DNA of 53,413 nucleotides, taken from contig JANQFQ010000068.1 of NCBI GenBank assembly GCA_028277765.1, positions 1-53,413 of the forward strand. The letters are read 5' to 3'. Below, piece after piece: positions 1 through 8,737 of the stretch. The translations under genes and the position numbers were made by a program. Under the pieces are notes generated by a model. That model searched no databases. It was not told where the DNA came from and was given only the letters and a program-made list of their open reading frames with translations. This stretch comes from Desulfobacterales bacterium. GTDB taxonomy: Bacteria > Desulfobacterota > Desulfobacteria > Desulfobacterales > SURF-7. Numbering within the stretch: the stretch's first letter is position 1; the number at the start of each line of letters is the position of its first letter.

Positions 1-573
1 TTACAAAGGGGGATCGAGGGGGATTTTTTTGAAACAGTAAATATTTCATGCTTCGTTGTGATCTCTCGAACATGGTAGTATATGAGAAATGCGTCTAAAG
101 CTACGATCTGCAGGCGAAGGACACGAAGGAAATGTTTTTATCCCGCTTCCTTGCACTTCTTGTCGTGTTGAGGAATTTTCTTCTGTGCTCGCACGAAACC
201 GCGCTGAGCCTGATAAACGGGTAGTGAAACGGAGTTGAGATAATAACAGAAAGCAACGTTCACATATAATTCATTTTCAGTTCATAATTATTTCACACCG
301 ATATGCTAGTTTGCAGTCATGTGAAAAAAGTAACTTCAGTTATAAGCAAGAAGTGCCTTACGTTAAAGAATTCTACCTGATTTTTTATAACTGACAGAGC
401 GAAGCGATACCACAACTTTAGCCTGTCCTGAGCTTGCCGAAGGGGCACTTGTAACTTTCAACTTTAGGCACTTTATTTTTGTAATTGTTTACTTAATAGG
501 ATACTTTTGATATGAATGGTTATCACTGTAGAAAATCTGACAATTATAGCTGATAACAAAACTTTTTTGTGCT
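1..573. other. Gene-free stretch with dispersed repeats
   Basis: No credible gene is visible here. The stretch holds fragments of repeats seen elsewhere in the window: a CACGAAGG-type piece near 118-126, an AAACCGCGCTGAGCCTGATA element at 196-215 related to copies near 13970, 33650 and 46920, and the AAGTGCC/GCTTCGC repeat at 343-475. A 67-codon frame at 516-719 overlaps the start of the next gene in another frame and looks like chance. No ribosome-binding site or promoter could be assigned with confidence to the gene at 574. Confidence 0.6.
343..475 (-). repeat. Dispersed intergenic repeat (AAGTGCC/ATCGCTTCGCTCTG family), copy 1
   Basis: Bases 391-420 are the reverse complement of the block at 4835-4864, with only one base of difference at the outer end. 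The flanks carry CTTTAGGCACTT and GGCACTTGTAACTT pieces that recur at 4806-5035, 7455-7513, 50739-50850 and 53308-53350. All copies lie between genes. Confidence 0.7.
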
Positions 574-1989
574 ATGGAACCTGGAAACAAAATTATAAGG
601 AATTTTCATTATCGATTATCCGCACTTTTCTATATCCGCAGGTTTATACGCCTCACCATCTATTTTCTATTAATTTGCGGCACCGTAATCGTTGTCAGCC
701 GACTGGGATTTGGTATTAACGCAAGCGGCTTTATCCCTTTTACATGGTTACTGCTGCTGTTGTTTCCCATAACATATATTGTGGGAAAAAATGATTTTCC
801 AGACAGAGGAAAAATAAGAGCGTACCTGGACTATTATAACAGGAAGAACGGCCTCCTGATATCAGATGGCAGGATCAATATTGGTGAGTGGAAAAAGCTT
901 TTGAACGACCTGAAAGTACCAACAATCAGATGGAACCCTAAAAAATATTTTCTTTATCTTGGCGCGGCCTTGCTGTTTTTTGTCTTGAGTATCAGTGTCC
1001 CTGAACGGTTTGTTACATCCAACTTAAGACAAACGCTTGAAATTGAAGAAGATGTACAGGAGATCATCGAAAAAATAGAGATTCTGGCTGATGAAAATAT
1101 GATTGAAACCGAGCGGGCCGAAAGCATGAAACAGAAGCTTGATGTTTTAAAGGCCAAAGCATTTGGAGATGACCCGGCAGCTGCGTGGGAAGCCCTGGAT
1201 CATATTAATGGCAATCTTGCCAAGGCCGCGGCAGAAGGTTCGAAAAAGGCCCTGCAGTCAATCGACACGCTGGCACGTACTGAAATGGCGGCAGAAACGA
1301 TCCGTCAGAACCTTGGATCTCTTGATCCTGGAAAACTTTCCCAGGCAATGACAGCGCTTTCCAGACTCCAGTCACAGGCGAACAAGGAATTAAAGAATCT
1401 TGAACCCCTTCCAGCTGATTTAATGGAAGCGTTACAAAAAGGAGAATTGACTCCCCAACAGTTAAAAGAACTTTCGAAACGGACTTGCAATTCAAAAAAC
1501 AGGCTTTGCAAAGGGATGAAGGACCTGTATAAACATGGCCTTATAGATCAGAAAACCATGAATAAATGCAACAGTCTTGCTAAGTCCAATAGTTCCGGGC
1601 TTTCAAAGTTTTTATCAGAGAACCAGGGCGACCTGAATGTTTTTGATCCCCAGGCCATGTCCATGTGCATGTCAAAGCCGGGACAGGGGGAGATCCAGCG
1701 GGGAAGAGGGGACGCTCCCATGACCTGGAGCAGCGGATCTACCATGGAAGGGTGCAATTTTAAGGAAGAATCATTACCCCCTGGGGCGCTAAAGTCCCTT
1801 TCTGACAGTAAGCTCATGGGAGTCACCTACGCGGCACCTGAAAAGGCCCAAAATTCTGAAACATCAGCAACCGGTGCGCTTCAGGAGGCAGGAGCAGACG
1901 GAGGTTCAGCATACTCACAGACCATTCTCCCCCGGCACCGTAGTTCAATAAAACGATATTTTAACCGACCAACAACAGGTGGAGAATAA
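574..1989 (+). CDS. Membrane protein, first gene of MoxR/VWA island
   Basis: A 471-residue protein of unknown function. Two hydrophobic segments lie near residues 24-70 and a third near 127-148, followed by a long hydrophilic helical region (about 155-300) rich in Glu, Lys and Ala. A Cys-containing stretch with several CxxxxxC-like spacings follows at about 305-400. The tail is Gly/Ser-rich and ends in a basic motif, ILPRHRSSIKRYFNR, close to the C-terminus. That arrangement of N-terminal membrane anchor, coiled or helical middle and LPRHR...KRYF tail is one I associate with proteins encoded beside MoxR ATPases. It ends one base before the MoxR start, so the two are almost certainly cotranscribed and may act together. 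The ATG at 574 has no obvious ribosome-binding site, so the start is uncertain. Confidence 0.8.
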   Translation: MEPGNKIIRNFHYRLSALFYIRRFIRLTIYFLLICGTVIVVSRLGFGINASGFIPFTWLLLLLFPITYIVGKNDFPDRGKIRAYLDYYNRKNGLLISDGRINIGEWKKLLNDLKVPTIRWNPKKYFLYLGAALLFFVLSISVPERFVTSNLRQTLEIEEDVQEIIEKIEILADENMIETERAESMKQKLDVLKAKAFGDDPAAAWEALDHINGNLAKAAAEGSKKALQSIDTLARTEMAAETIRQNLGSLDPGKLSQAMTALSRLQSQANKELKNLEPLPADLMEALQKGELTPQQLKELSKRTCNSKNRLCKGMKDLYKHGLIDQKTMNKCNSLAKSNSSGLSKFLSENQGDLNVFDPQAMSMCMSKPGQGEIQRGRGDAPMTWSSGSTMEGCNFKEESLPPGALKSLSDSKLMGVTYAAPEKAQNSETSATGALQEAGADGGSAYSQTILPRHRSSIKRYFNRPTTGGE

Positions 1990-1990
1990 T

Positions 1991-3028
1991 ATGACCAATG
2001 AAACCGATGTATTGTTAACAGAAACCGAGGTGAAAGAATGCAGAGAGGTGCTGGAGCACCTGCTGGAGCAGCTGGATCTTGCCCTTTTTGGAAGAACAGA
2101 CATTCACAAGATGGTACTGATCGGTTTAATGTGCCAGGGACATATATTGCTTGAGGGTTTGCCAGGCCTGGGAAAGACAGTGCTTGTTAAAACCCTTTCC
2201 CGTCTTCTTAAACTGGAAACAAACAGGGTTCAGTTTACCCCGGATCTTATGCCCGGTGATATCCTTGGGAACCATATCCTCCAGGAAACAGAAACAGGCA
2301 AGCGGGAAATGGTGTTTATGCCTGGCCCGGTGTTTACAAACCTTTTGCTGGCAGACGAAATAAACCGGGCGTCACCAAAAACCCAGGCCGCGCTTCTTGA
2401 GGCGATGCAGGAGAGAAGCGTTACTTTAATGGGGACCACAAAAAGTATATCCTCACCATTTATGGTCCTGGCGACACAGAATCCGATCGAACTGTCAGGC
2501 ACATACCCCTTGCCTGAAGCACAGCTCGACAGGTTTCTTTTTAAGCTCCCGATTGCTGATATTGATCATGTTTCGATCAGCAGGATTATTTCAACCCGGC
2601 GACGGGGTGAAACGCCGGAACCTACCTGGTCCCTGGAAGAATCTTCCCTTGAACTCCTTTTCACGTGCATGGAAAAGGCTTACCTGCCGCAGCCGGTCGC
2701 GGATTATACTGCCAGGCTTGTTGCAGCTACTCATACTGATGGCGCTGAGGCGCCGGAACAAGTAAAAACTTATGTAAAGCATGGAACATCTCCCAGGGCG
2801 GCGATAGGTATCGCTGAAGCGGCAAGAGGGCATGCTCTTCTTGCAGGGAGTCCCAGTGTGGGGTTTGAAGATGTTAAAGCAGTAGCCCCCTATGTTCTTA
2901 ACCACCGTCTTATCCTGAACTATAAGGCTGGTTTTGATAAAGTTGATGTCTGGCAGATACTTGATTCACTGTTGTCAAACCTGGACGAAACCGGCATGGA
3001 TCTGCCGGAGACGGTTACGTTAAGGTAA
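1991..3028 (+). CDS. MoxR-family AAA+ ATPase
   Basis: A 345-residue AAA+ ATPase of the MoxR family. These proteins act as chaperone-like ATPases and usually work with von Willebrand A (VWA) domain partners, here encoded at 8738-13266. Walker A is GLPGLGKT at residues 56-63 and Walker B/sensor context is LLLADEINRASPKTQA. The motifs QFTPDLMPGDILG and ATQNPIELSGTYPLPEAQLDRF are typical of the family, and the length is normal. A GTG at 1979 would extend the frame, but it lies inside GGTGGAG, a good ribosome-binding site six bases before the ATG at 1991, so I place the start at 1991. It sits between two membrane-protein genes with gaps of one and three bases. Confidence 0.93.
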   Translation: MTNETDVLLTETEVKECREVLEHLLEQLDLALFGRTDIHKMVLIGLMCQGHILLEGLPGLGKTVLVKTLSRLLKLETNRVQFTPDLMPGDILGNHILQETETGKREMVFMPGPVFTNLLLADEINRASPKTQAALLEAMQERSVTLMGTTKSISSPFMVLATQNPIELSGTYPLPEAQLDRFLFKLPIADIDHVSISRIISTRRRGETPEPTWSLEESSLELLFTCMEKAYLPQPVADYTARLVAATHTDGAEAPEQVKTYVKHGTSPRAAIGIAEAARGHALLAGSPSVGFEDVKAVAPYVLNHRLILNYKAGFDKVDVWQILDSLLSNLDETGMDLPETVTLR

Positions 3029-3031
3029 ATT

Positions 3032-4786
3032 ATGATAAAAATCGGCCATCTATCAGTAGCGCGAATCTTCTGCTCTCTTTTTCTTTTTTTCCTTCTTCTT
3101 AGTTCACGCTCAATATCAGAGGCGGCAGATTACGGTGATATTATCATCACTCCGGAGTCAATTCCTCAGGAGGTGATCTGTCATGGATATATTGAATGCC
3201 GTATCAAGATTCGCAACCTGTCATCAGCAAAGTCACATAATGTCCGTGTTATGTTTCCCAGTCGGAACAGATACGGAGAAATTGAGTCGATCAGCCGGGA
3301 AGTACTAATACCAGCCGGCACCATGTCTGAAGTTTCCATGTTTCAACCGGCTATGCGGCAGTACGGTAGAGGCCTGAGAGTCTTTATCGATGGGAAAGAA
3401 AAGGATCCGATAAGTAATTTTAAAACACCAGACATCTACCATGACACCATACCACATGTACTGATTAGTAGAAGCCTTAACCGGGATACCCTCAACAGGA
3501 GGCTACAGGAGACCAAAATCTTTAAAAAAGATAGCTACCGGCTTACTCGGACAGAACTCCCCCCCTCGCAATGGAGCGACAAGTGGTTGTCATATTCATG
3601 TTTTGATGGCGTTTTTATCAGCGACGATGATATTGAGGATATGTCCCCGGGAACGATCAATGCCCTCCAGGACTATGTTAGCACAGGCGGGAGCCTGACA
3701 GTTTTAGGGGATTATTCGATCGAGAACTTCTGGGAAAAAGATAAAAAAAATATTTCAGAGGGAATGATATCCTATTATTCAGGTTTTGGAGAATATCTGG
3801 TTGTCTATTCGCTGGACATAGAAAGTTTGACTGATAACCAGCTTATTACCATAGCAAAGATATGGCGGAGTACCCTGAAACCCTGGAAAAAGAAGCGTTT
3901 TAACGCTAATGTGGATTTTCCAATAAAAGAGATTCATGCCATCGTCAATCTTAAGGGGCAGATCATGTTAATGCTCCTGTTCATAATACTTGTCGGACCA
4001 GTGAATTTTATTATATTGGCTCGTCTTAAAAAAAAGATCTGGCTGGTATGGACAGCACCGATGATTTCCTTAATCTTTTGTGTCTCTATTATGATATATG
4101 CAGTTTTTTCAGAAGGGTTTGATTCGTATGCAAGGATCAGTTACACAACATTTTTGGATGAGAACACCCACAGGGCATCTACAATTGGACGGGCTGGATA
4201 TTACAGTCCCCTTACTCCTGGAAAAGGTCTGTGGTTTGATTATGAAACTGAAATAACACCGATATACAGCAGGCATGAAGAGGGGACGTCAAAGACCATT
4301 GACTGGACTTCGGGACAGCATTTAAAAACCGGATGGCTCTCGGCGCGCATTCCAGGGCATTTCAAGATCAGAAAATGCCAGCTACGGCGGGAACGGATCA
4401 GCCTGTCGACAGATCAGGAAGGTAACCATTTTGTCGTAAATGGCCTGGGGGCGCCTATTGAGAAACTTTATCTGGCTGATCACTCTGGTCGGTTATACAG
4501 GGCAGAAGAGATCAAAGCCGGGGCAAGGGTTCGTCTGCCAATAACAAAGGATATAATCCCATCCGGAAAACTGAAGAAAGACTGGCTGCGGTCGCAATAC
4601 CGTAATCCAGCATGGCAAAATCATGTGGATACGTTTTCATATAACCCTAATAGTAAATTAAAACCAGGATCATATATCGCTATTTTGAATGGATCGCCGT
4701 TTGTTGAGATGGGGCTTGAAGATGCTGAAAACCAGGATTTGACTTCAGTGGTTTATGGTATATTGGCTAGGGGTTCTGGGTTTTAG
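3032..4786 (+). CDS. Membrane protein with GATase-like domain, MoxR island
   Basis: A 584-residue protein I cannot name. An N-terminal signal sequence or anchor (about residues 8-32, cleavage plausible after SEA) precedes a beta-rich domain. A glutamine-amidotransferase-like segment follows around 190-230 (a GGSLTVLGDY turn after DGVFISDDDI), as found in large VWA-associated membrane proteins. Two adjacent hydrophobic helices lie near 311-360, followed by a C-terminal extracytoplasmic beta-rich domain of about 220 residues. The likely topology is periplasmic, two membrane spans, periplasmic. It starts three bases after the MoxR stop, so it belongs to the same transcript. No catalytic triad is evident, so the GATase-like domain is probably structural. 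Function is inferred only from context. Confidence 0.75.
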   Translation: MIKIGHLSVARIFCSLFLFFLLLSSRSISEAADYGDIIITPESIPQEVICHGYIECRIKIRNLSSAKSHNVRVMFPSRNRYGEIESISREVLIPAGTMSEVSMFQPAMRQYGRGLRVFIDGKEKDPISNFKTPDIYHDTIPHVLISRSLNRDTLNRRLQETKIFKKDSYRLTRTELPPSQWSDKWLSYSCFDGVFISDDDIEDMSPGTINALQDYVSTGGSLTVLGDYSIENFWEKDKKNISEGMISYYSGFGEYLVVYSLDIESLTDNQLITIAKIWRSTLKPWKKKRFNANVDFPIKEIHAIVNLKGQIMLMLLFIILVGPVNFIILARLKKKIWLVWTAPMISLIFCVSIMIYAVFSEGFDSYARISYTTFLDENTHRASTIGRAGYYSPLTPGKGLWFDYETEITPIYSRHEEGTSKTIDWTSGQHLKTGWLSARIPGHFKIRKCQLRRERISLSTDQEGNHFVVNGLGAPIEKLYLADHSGRLYRAEEIKAGARVRLPITKDIIPSGKLKKDWLRSQYRNPAWQNHVDTFSYNPNSKLKPGSYIAILNGSPFVEMGLEDAENQDLTSVVYGILARGSGF

Positions 4787-4805
4787 GTATGGAGGAAATT
4801 AAAAA

Positions 4806-5035
4806 AGTTACAAGTGCCTAAAGTTACAAGTGCCTTAAGTTGTGGTATCGCTTCGCTCTGTCAGTTTTAAAAAGGCGTGGTTGTGATCGGGTTAGGAAAA
4901 GTTACAAGTGCCTTGTATAGTAAAAAAACATAGTGTCTGGATTTATCGCTCTGCTCTGCTTTTTATAACATATAATTGGCAGAAATCCTTAACTTAAGGC
5001 ACTTGTAACTTATAACTTGTAACTTAAGTTACTCA
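4806..5035. repeat. Cluster of dispersed intergenic repeats, copies 2 and 3
   Basis: This 260-base gap inside the MoxR/VWA island is built almost wholly from repeats. AAAGTTACAAGTGCC units recur at 4806, 4821 and 4899. AAGTTGTGGTATCGCTTCGC starts at 4837. An inverted set (AAGGCACTTGTAACTT) lies near 4995-5030. The same words occur at 343-475, 7455-7513, 50739-50850 and 53308-53350. A segment with ATATAATTGGCAG at 4970-4982 recurs at 50814-50826, showing that the repeat is longer than its core. No gene is seen. Confidence 0.75.
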
Positions 5036-5046
5036 GTGAAAACAAA

Positions 5047-5979
5047 ATGATGAATGTTGTTATAAAAAATTTGAACAGGCGATTCGGTAAAACGATTGCT
5101 CTGGATAATGTTTCTTTTGAGTTTGACAAGGGGCAGATTTTCGGGTTTGTGGGACCGAATGGGGCGGGTAAAACTACTACTTTGAGAATCATGGCAACGC
5201 TTGATGAGCCGGACAGCGGTGATATCTTTCTGTCCGGCAAATCCCTTACCCAGTATCCTGAGAATGCCAGGGAGCGGATTGGATTTGTTCCAGACAACCT
5301 GCCGGAGGATACAGATATTTCTGTTCATGAGTTCCTCGATTTTTTTGCTAGGGCGTATAACCTTAAGGGGCAGGACCGTATCTCCCGTATAGAGGGTGTT
5401 GAAGAATTCACAGGTTTAACCGGTATCCTGGATAAAAAAATAAATGCATTATCAAAGGGGATGAAACAGCGTGTCAGCCTGGCGCGTGCTTTGGTACATG
5501 GTCCTGATGTGCTGCTGATGGATGAACCGGCAGCAGGCCTGGACCCGAGGGCGCGTATAGAACTAAGAGAGCTGTTAAAAGTTCTTTCTTCTCAGGGGAA
5601 GGCAATCCTGATCAGCTCGCATATATTGACCGAACTTACGGAAATATGCGACGGCGTTGTCATTATTGAACAGGGTAAAATCCTTGAAACCGGGACAATT
5701 CATAATGTCATGAATCGACATGTCCCGAAGCAGGCGTTTATTATCCGTTCCCTGGACAGTAATGAAGAACTACGCAAAGCGCTGATGATCACGCCGGGGA
5801 TCAGTAACGTCCGGATTGCCGGAGATGAGATTTATGCTGAAATCGAAGGTGATGACAGCAGGGGCGCGTCTTTATTGGCGGATCTGATAAATAAAGGCTT
5901 CAGGATTCTTGAATACAGGCGTCATACCCAGGACCTGGAAGATATCTTTATGCAGATTACCGAAGGTAAGTTACAATGA
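5047..5979 (+). CDS. ABC transporter ATP-binding protein
   Basis: A 310-residue nucleotide-binding subunit of an ABC-2 type transporter. Walker A is GPNGAGKT at residues 36-43, the signature is LSKGMKQRVSLARAL and Walker B is VLLMDEPAAGLDP, followed by the switch His in SSHILTE. A C-terminal extension of about 90 residues resembles the regulatory tail of CcmA/NatA-type exporters. It overlaps the permease gene by four bases (ATGA), so the two are translationally coupled. ABC-2 pairs beside MoxR, DUF58 and VWA genes form a recurrent neighbourhood in several bacterial phyla. The substrate cannot be read from sequence. ATG codons at 5047 and 5050 are both possible starts. Confidence 0.93.
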   Translation: MMNVVIKNLNRRFGKTIALDNVSFEFDKGQIFGFVGPNGAGKTTTLRIMATLDEPDSGDIFLSGKSLTQYPENARERIGFVPDNLPEDTDISVHEFLDFFARAYNLKGQDRISRIEGVEEFTGLTGILDKKINALSKGMKQRVSLARALVHGPDVLLMDEPAAGLDPRARIELRELLKVLSSQGKAILISSHILTELTEICDGVVIIEQGKILETGTIHNVMNRHVPKQAFIIRSLDSNEELRKALMITPGISNVRIAGDEIYAEIEGDDSRGASLLADLINKGFRILEYRRHTQDLEDIFMQITEGKLQ

Positions 5980-7466
5980 AAAGATTCAGTATGTTTATAA
6001 CCAGGGTTTGCGACAGGATCAACCCGATTGTTGTCAAGGAGACAAGGCAGGCTGTTCAGAGCAGGGTGTTGATCGGACTCCTCATGATTTTTTTGATTAT
6101 CAATATGATAATTGTGGCCATCACTATCGGTTCATCTAATATATTAACCAACCATGATTTGGGACGTGCGTTTAAGCTGGGCCGGAATATGTTTGTCGCG
6201 CTATATACGGCACTCTGCTTTCTTTCAATGATATTTATTCCTTTATATGCCGGGAATAAAATGTCAAAAGAAAGGTCCGGCGAAAATATTGATCTTTTAT
6301 ACATTACTACTATTGGACCGTGGAAAATCATACGCGGGAAGCTAATCTCTTCGATTGTTTTCCTGGTACTTCTTTACAGTATATCCATGCCGTTTATGAC
6401 ATTCACCTATCTTCTCCGCGGGATCGACCTGCCATCCATGTTTGTTGTCAGCCTAATCAGTTTTTTTATGGTCATCGTCGCCACACAGCTAACGCTTTTT
6501 ATGGCGACGGTCTCTTCAAGTAAAGCATTTTCGTCCATCATGCGGATGGGGACGCTCATACTCCTCTTTATCTTTTTCTCAGGATTTTTTCCCATGTATA
6601 TCCAGATGCTGTACAAGGGGATCGGTTCCAGACTGGGTACAGCCGATTTTTGGAGCGAGACATTAGTTGTTACCCTGCCGTTTCTGTTTATATTTATACT
6701 TCTTCATATTGGATCTGTTGCCTCAATATCCCCTTCAGCCAGTAACCGTATGCTCCCCATACGAATCTACCTGGCTGTCTGCTGGATCATCGGCACTGCT
6801 TTTGCCATACTCCTGTCGGTGTACGGGTCCATGTCGGATGCTGAGGAGATCTGGGCGGTCCTCAGTGTACTTGTCGGCTGTATCTACATGCTGTTTGTTG
6901 TCAGTGAAACAGAAACATTCAGTATGAGAATCAGAAAAACCATTCCCCGGGGATTACTGGGCCGTTTTCTGGTATTCCCTTTTTATACCGGCACAGTTAA
7001 CGGAATCGCCTGGTGCGGGGTGTATATCGCGGCTACTATTGGCCTGAACGTCATACTTGAGGCATTTAATGTTTTTTCATTAAGTGACAGGGAATTGTCC
7101 CTTATTGCCTGTTTTTTACTTTACACTGGGGCGTATTCCCTTACCAGTCTTTTGCTTCAACGGACTCTGCTTAAAAACCTTGTGCCACGTAAACTGACCG
7201 GACTGATAACGATCATACTGGTTGTCGCCGGATCAACCCTGCCGTACACCTTAACAATCATGACACTTTTCACGGATATTTCAGTTGACTGGACATGGCC
7301 TTTTAATTTGATCGATCTGCTTGATAGTAAAAAAAATGCGGACAAGCATTTGGCTTTTTCCGCGATCTGGCTATTTATTATGGTTACTGTGAATATACCT
7401 TGGTTCTTTAAGCAGATAAAACAATTTAAACCGGGGAATAATAGTACGAATATTATAAGTGCCTAA
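5976..7466 (+). CDS. ABC-2 type permease
   Basis: A 496-residue polytopic membrane protein with about twelve hydrophobic segments. The N-terminal half has the ABC-2 pattern: a cytoplasmic start containing NPIVVKETRQAVQSR, then two helices around a loop with MSKERSGENIDLLYITTIGPWKIIRGKL, which is the ABC-2 coupling region. NPIVVKETRQ resembles the NPI(V/L)xKE(L/T)R start of permeases in MoxR/VWA islands. It is coupled to the ATPase gene upstream by a four-base overlap and forms the transport partner. Repeat DNA follows the stop codon, which may separate it from the DUF58 gene. Confidence 0.88.
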   Translation: MKRFSMFITRVCDRINPIVVKETRQAVQSRVLIGLLMIFLIINMIIVAITIGSSNILTNHDLGRAFKLGRNMFVALYTALCFLSMIFIPLYAGNKMSKERSGENIDLLYITTIGPWKIIRGKLISSIVFLVLLYSISMPFMTFTYLLRGIDLPSMFVVSLISFFMVIVATQLTLFMATVSSSKAFSSIMRMGTLILLFIFFSGFFPMYIQMLYKGIGSRLGTADFWSETLVVTLPFLFIFILLHIGSVASISPSASNRMLPIRIYLAVCWIIGTAFAILLSVYGSMSDAEEIWAVLSVLVGCIYMLFVVSETETFSMRIRKTIPRGLLGRFLVFPFYTGTVNGIAWCGVYIAATIGLNVILEAFNVFSLSDRELSLIACFLLYTGAYSLTSLLLQRTLLKNLVPRKLTGLITIILVVAGSTLPYTLTIMTLFTDISVDWTWPFNLIDLLDSKKNADKHLAFSAIWLFIMVTVNIPWFFKQIKQFKPGNNSTNIISA

Positions 7467-7592
7467 AGTGCGCTAAAGTGCCTAAAGTTGTGGTATCGCT
7501 TCGCTCTGCCATTTTTATGTTTTTTAGACAGGATTATCAGGATTATCAGGATTGACTGGATTTCAGTAGGGTGGGCTGTGCCCACCAAATTA
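7452..7592. repeat. Two dispersed repeats between permease and DUF58 genes
   Basis: Bases 7455-7513 carry the AAGTGCCTAAAGTG / AAGTTGTGGTATCGCTTCGC repeat (copy 4), beginning inside the last codons of the permease gene. Bases 7567-7588 hold GTAGGGTGGGC followed by TGTGCCCACC, a short palindromic element that recurs at 17645-17720 and, diverged, near 47900. A GATTATCAGGATTATCAGGAT direct repeat lies at about 7532-7552. Confidence 0.65.
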
Positions 7593-7661
7593 TCTGATGG
7601 CACCGAGCAATTCGGTTACGATCCTGATAGCAATTCCGATTTTAAGAGGTGATAGATTTTA

Positions 7662-8525
7662 ATGGATAATTTTCGGGAGGCTGTTCTTTTGGGTGAGATG
7701 TTGGGGACACGATGTAAACTTGCCGTCCCTCAAACACCGCTAGTGGGAACGCCGGGCGGATATACAGGGCGGCTGGCAGGTTCTTCAATTGAATTTAAAG
7801 ATTTCAGGGAGTACCACCCAGGGGATGATATCAGGAGGATCGACTGGGGAGCCTATGCCCGGAGTGACCGCCTCAATGTAAAACAGTTTCATGAGGAGAT
7901 CAGGCCCCGTCTGGAAATCATTTTAGACGGATCCCTTTCAATGAATATTTCGAACAAGGCGGAAGTATCCTGGACGCTGGTTGCAATGCTGGCTACTGCG
8001 GCTTCAAAAACAGGATGCACCCATGACATCTGGATTTGTGGCAGGGATTTTGCGTCATTGCCGAACAGTGAGGAACCACCAAAGATGTGGGAGATACCTT
8101 TATTTGAATCAAACGGCGGTTTTATGGAAGCCTTCACTGTCAGGCCACCGTCTCTGCAGGACCAGAGCATACGGGTTATCATTGGAGACCTTTTATTGCC
8201 GGATGATCCGGCGATTGTACTACAGACATTCGCCATGGGCGCGTCTGCGCTTTACTTAATACAGGTCCTTTCTGCTGAAGATTCAGAACCCCTGGAATAT
8301 GGTAATATTTGCCTGTCTGATTCAGAGAATGATGATGAGATGGATCTTTTTGTTGACCGATCAGCAGTAAAGCGATTTATGGAAACACTCAGACGGCACC
8401 AGGATATATGGCATGATGCGTGCGCCAGAACCGGCGCCCGGATGATGACCCTGGTAAGTGAAGACTTTTCAGCTTCCGGGGATTTAACTCCCCTGGTAGA
8501 GGGCGGGGTGATTGAGGCTGGTTGA
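7662..8525 (+). CDS. DUF58 domain protein
   Basis: A 287-residue DUF58 protein. The family hallmark is present at residues 43-75: EFKDFREYHPGDDIRRIDWGAYARSD, followed by LNVKQFHEE. Next comes LEIILDGSLSMN, a VWA-like metal-site remnant (D-G-S-L-S). DUF58 proteins are almost always encoded beside MoxR ATPases and VWA proteins, as here, and are thought to be part of the same chaperone or assembly machinery. No membrane segment or signal is evident, so it is probably cytoplasmic. GAGGTGAT about ten bases before the ATG supports this start. The biochemical activity of the family is not established. Confidence 0.9.
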   Translation: MDNFREAVLLGEMLGTRCKLAVPQTPLVGTPGGYTGRLAGSSIEFKDFREYHPGDDIRRIDWGAYARSDRLNVKQFHEEIRPRLEIILDGSLSMNISNKAEVSWTLVAMLATAASKTGCTHDIWICGRDFASLPNSEEPPKMWEIPLFESNGGFMEAFTVRPPSLQDQSIRVIIGDLLLPDDPAIVLQTFAMGASALYLIQVLSAEDSEPLEYGNICLSDSENDDEMDLFVDRSAVKRFMETLRRHQDIWHDACARTGARMMTLVSEDFSASGDLTPLVEGGVIEAG

Positions 8526-8552
8526 TGGACATAAGACAAATATAAAAACATG

Positions 8553-8687
8553 TTCACCACGAAGGGCACGAAGGACACGAAGAAAAAAAGTTTGTCACGG
8601 CCGGGAAACAGCTGCCGGAATAAAGACATCAATCTTGCTAGAAACAGGATGGTTAAAATAAATAAAACCTTCGCGCTCTTCGTGGTA
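8553..8687. repeat. Inverted CACGAAGG repeat pair
   Basis: ACCACGAAGGGCACGAAGG at 8556-8574 is matched in inverted orientation by CCTTCGCGCTCTTCGTGGT at 8668-8686, 17 of 19 positions pairing. The 93 bases between are not obviously coding. The structure resembles a small non-autonomous element or a folded spacer inside the MoxR/VWA island. Partial CACGAAGG words also occur near 118-126. Confidence 0.6.
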
Positions 8688-8737
8688 AAGACGTTTTATT
8701 CTCTATACCTGGTGAAAGTATAATATAAGGACAATTG

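Noticed and set aside
516..719. 67-codon frame before the first membrane protein gene
   Set aside because: Overlaps the start of the 574 gene in another frame, with no domain or ribosome-binding site.
7598..7612. TGGCAC as a sigma-54 promoter for the DUF58 gene
   Set aside because: No GC dinucleotide at the required ten-base distance; the -12 element is missing.
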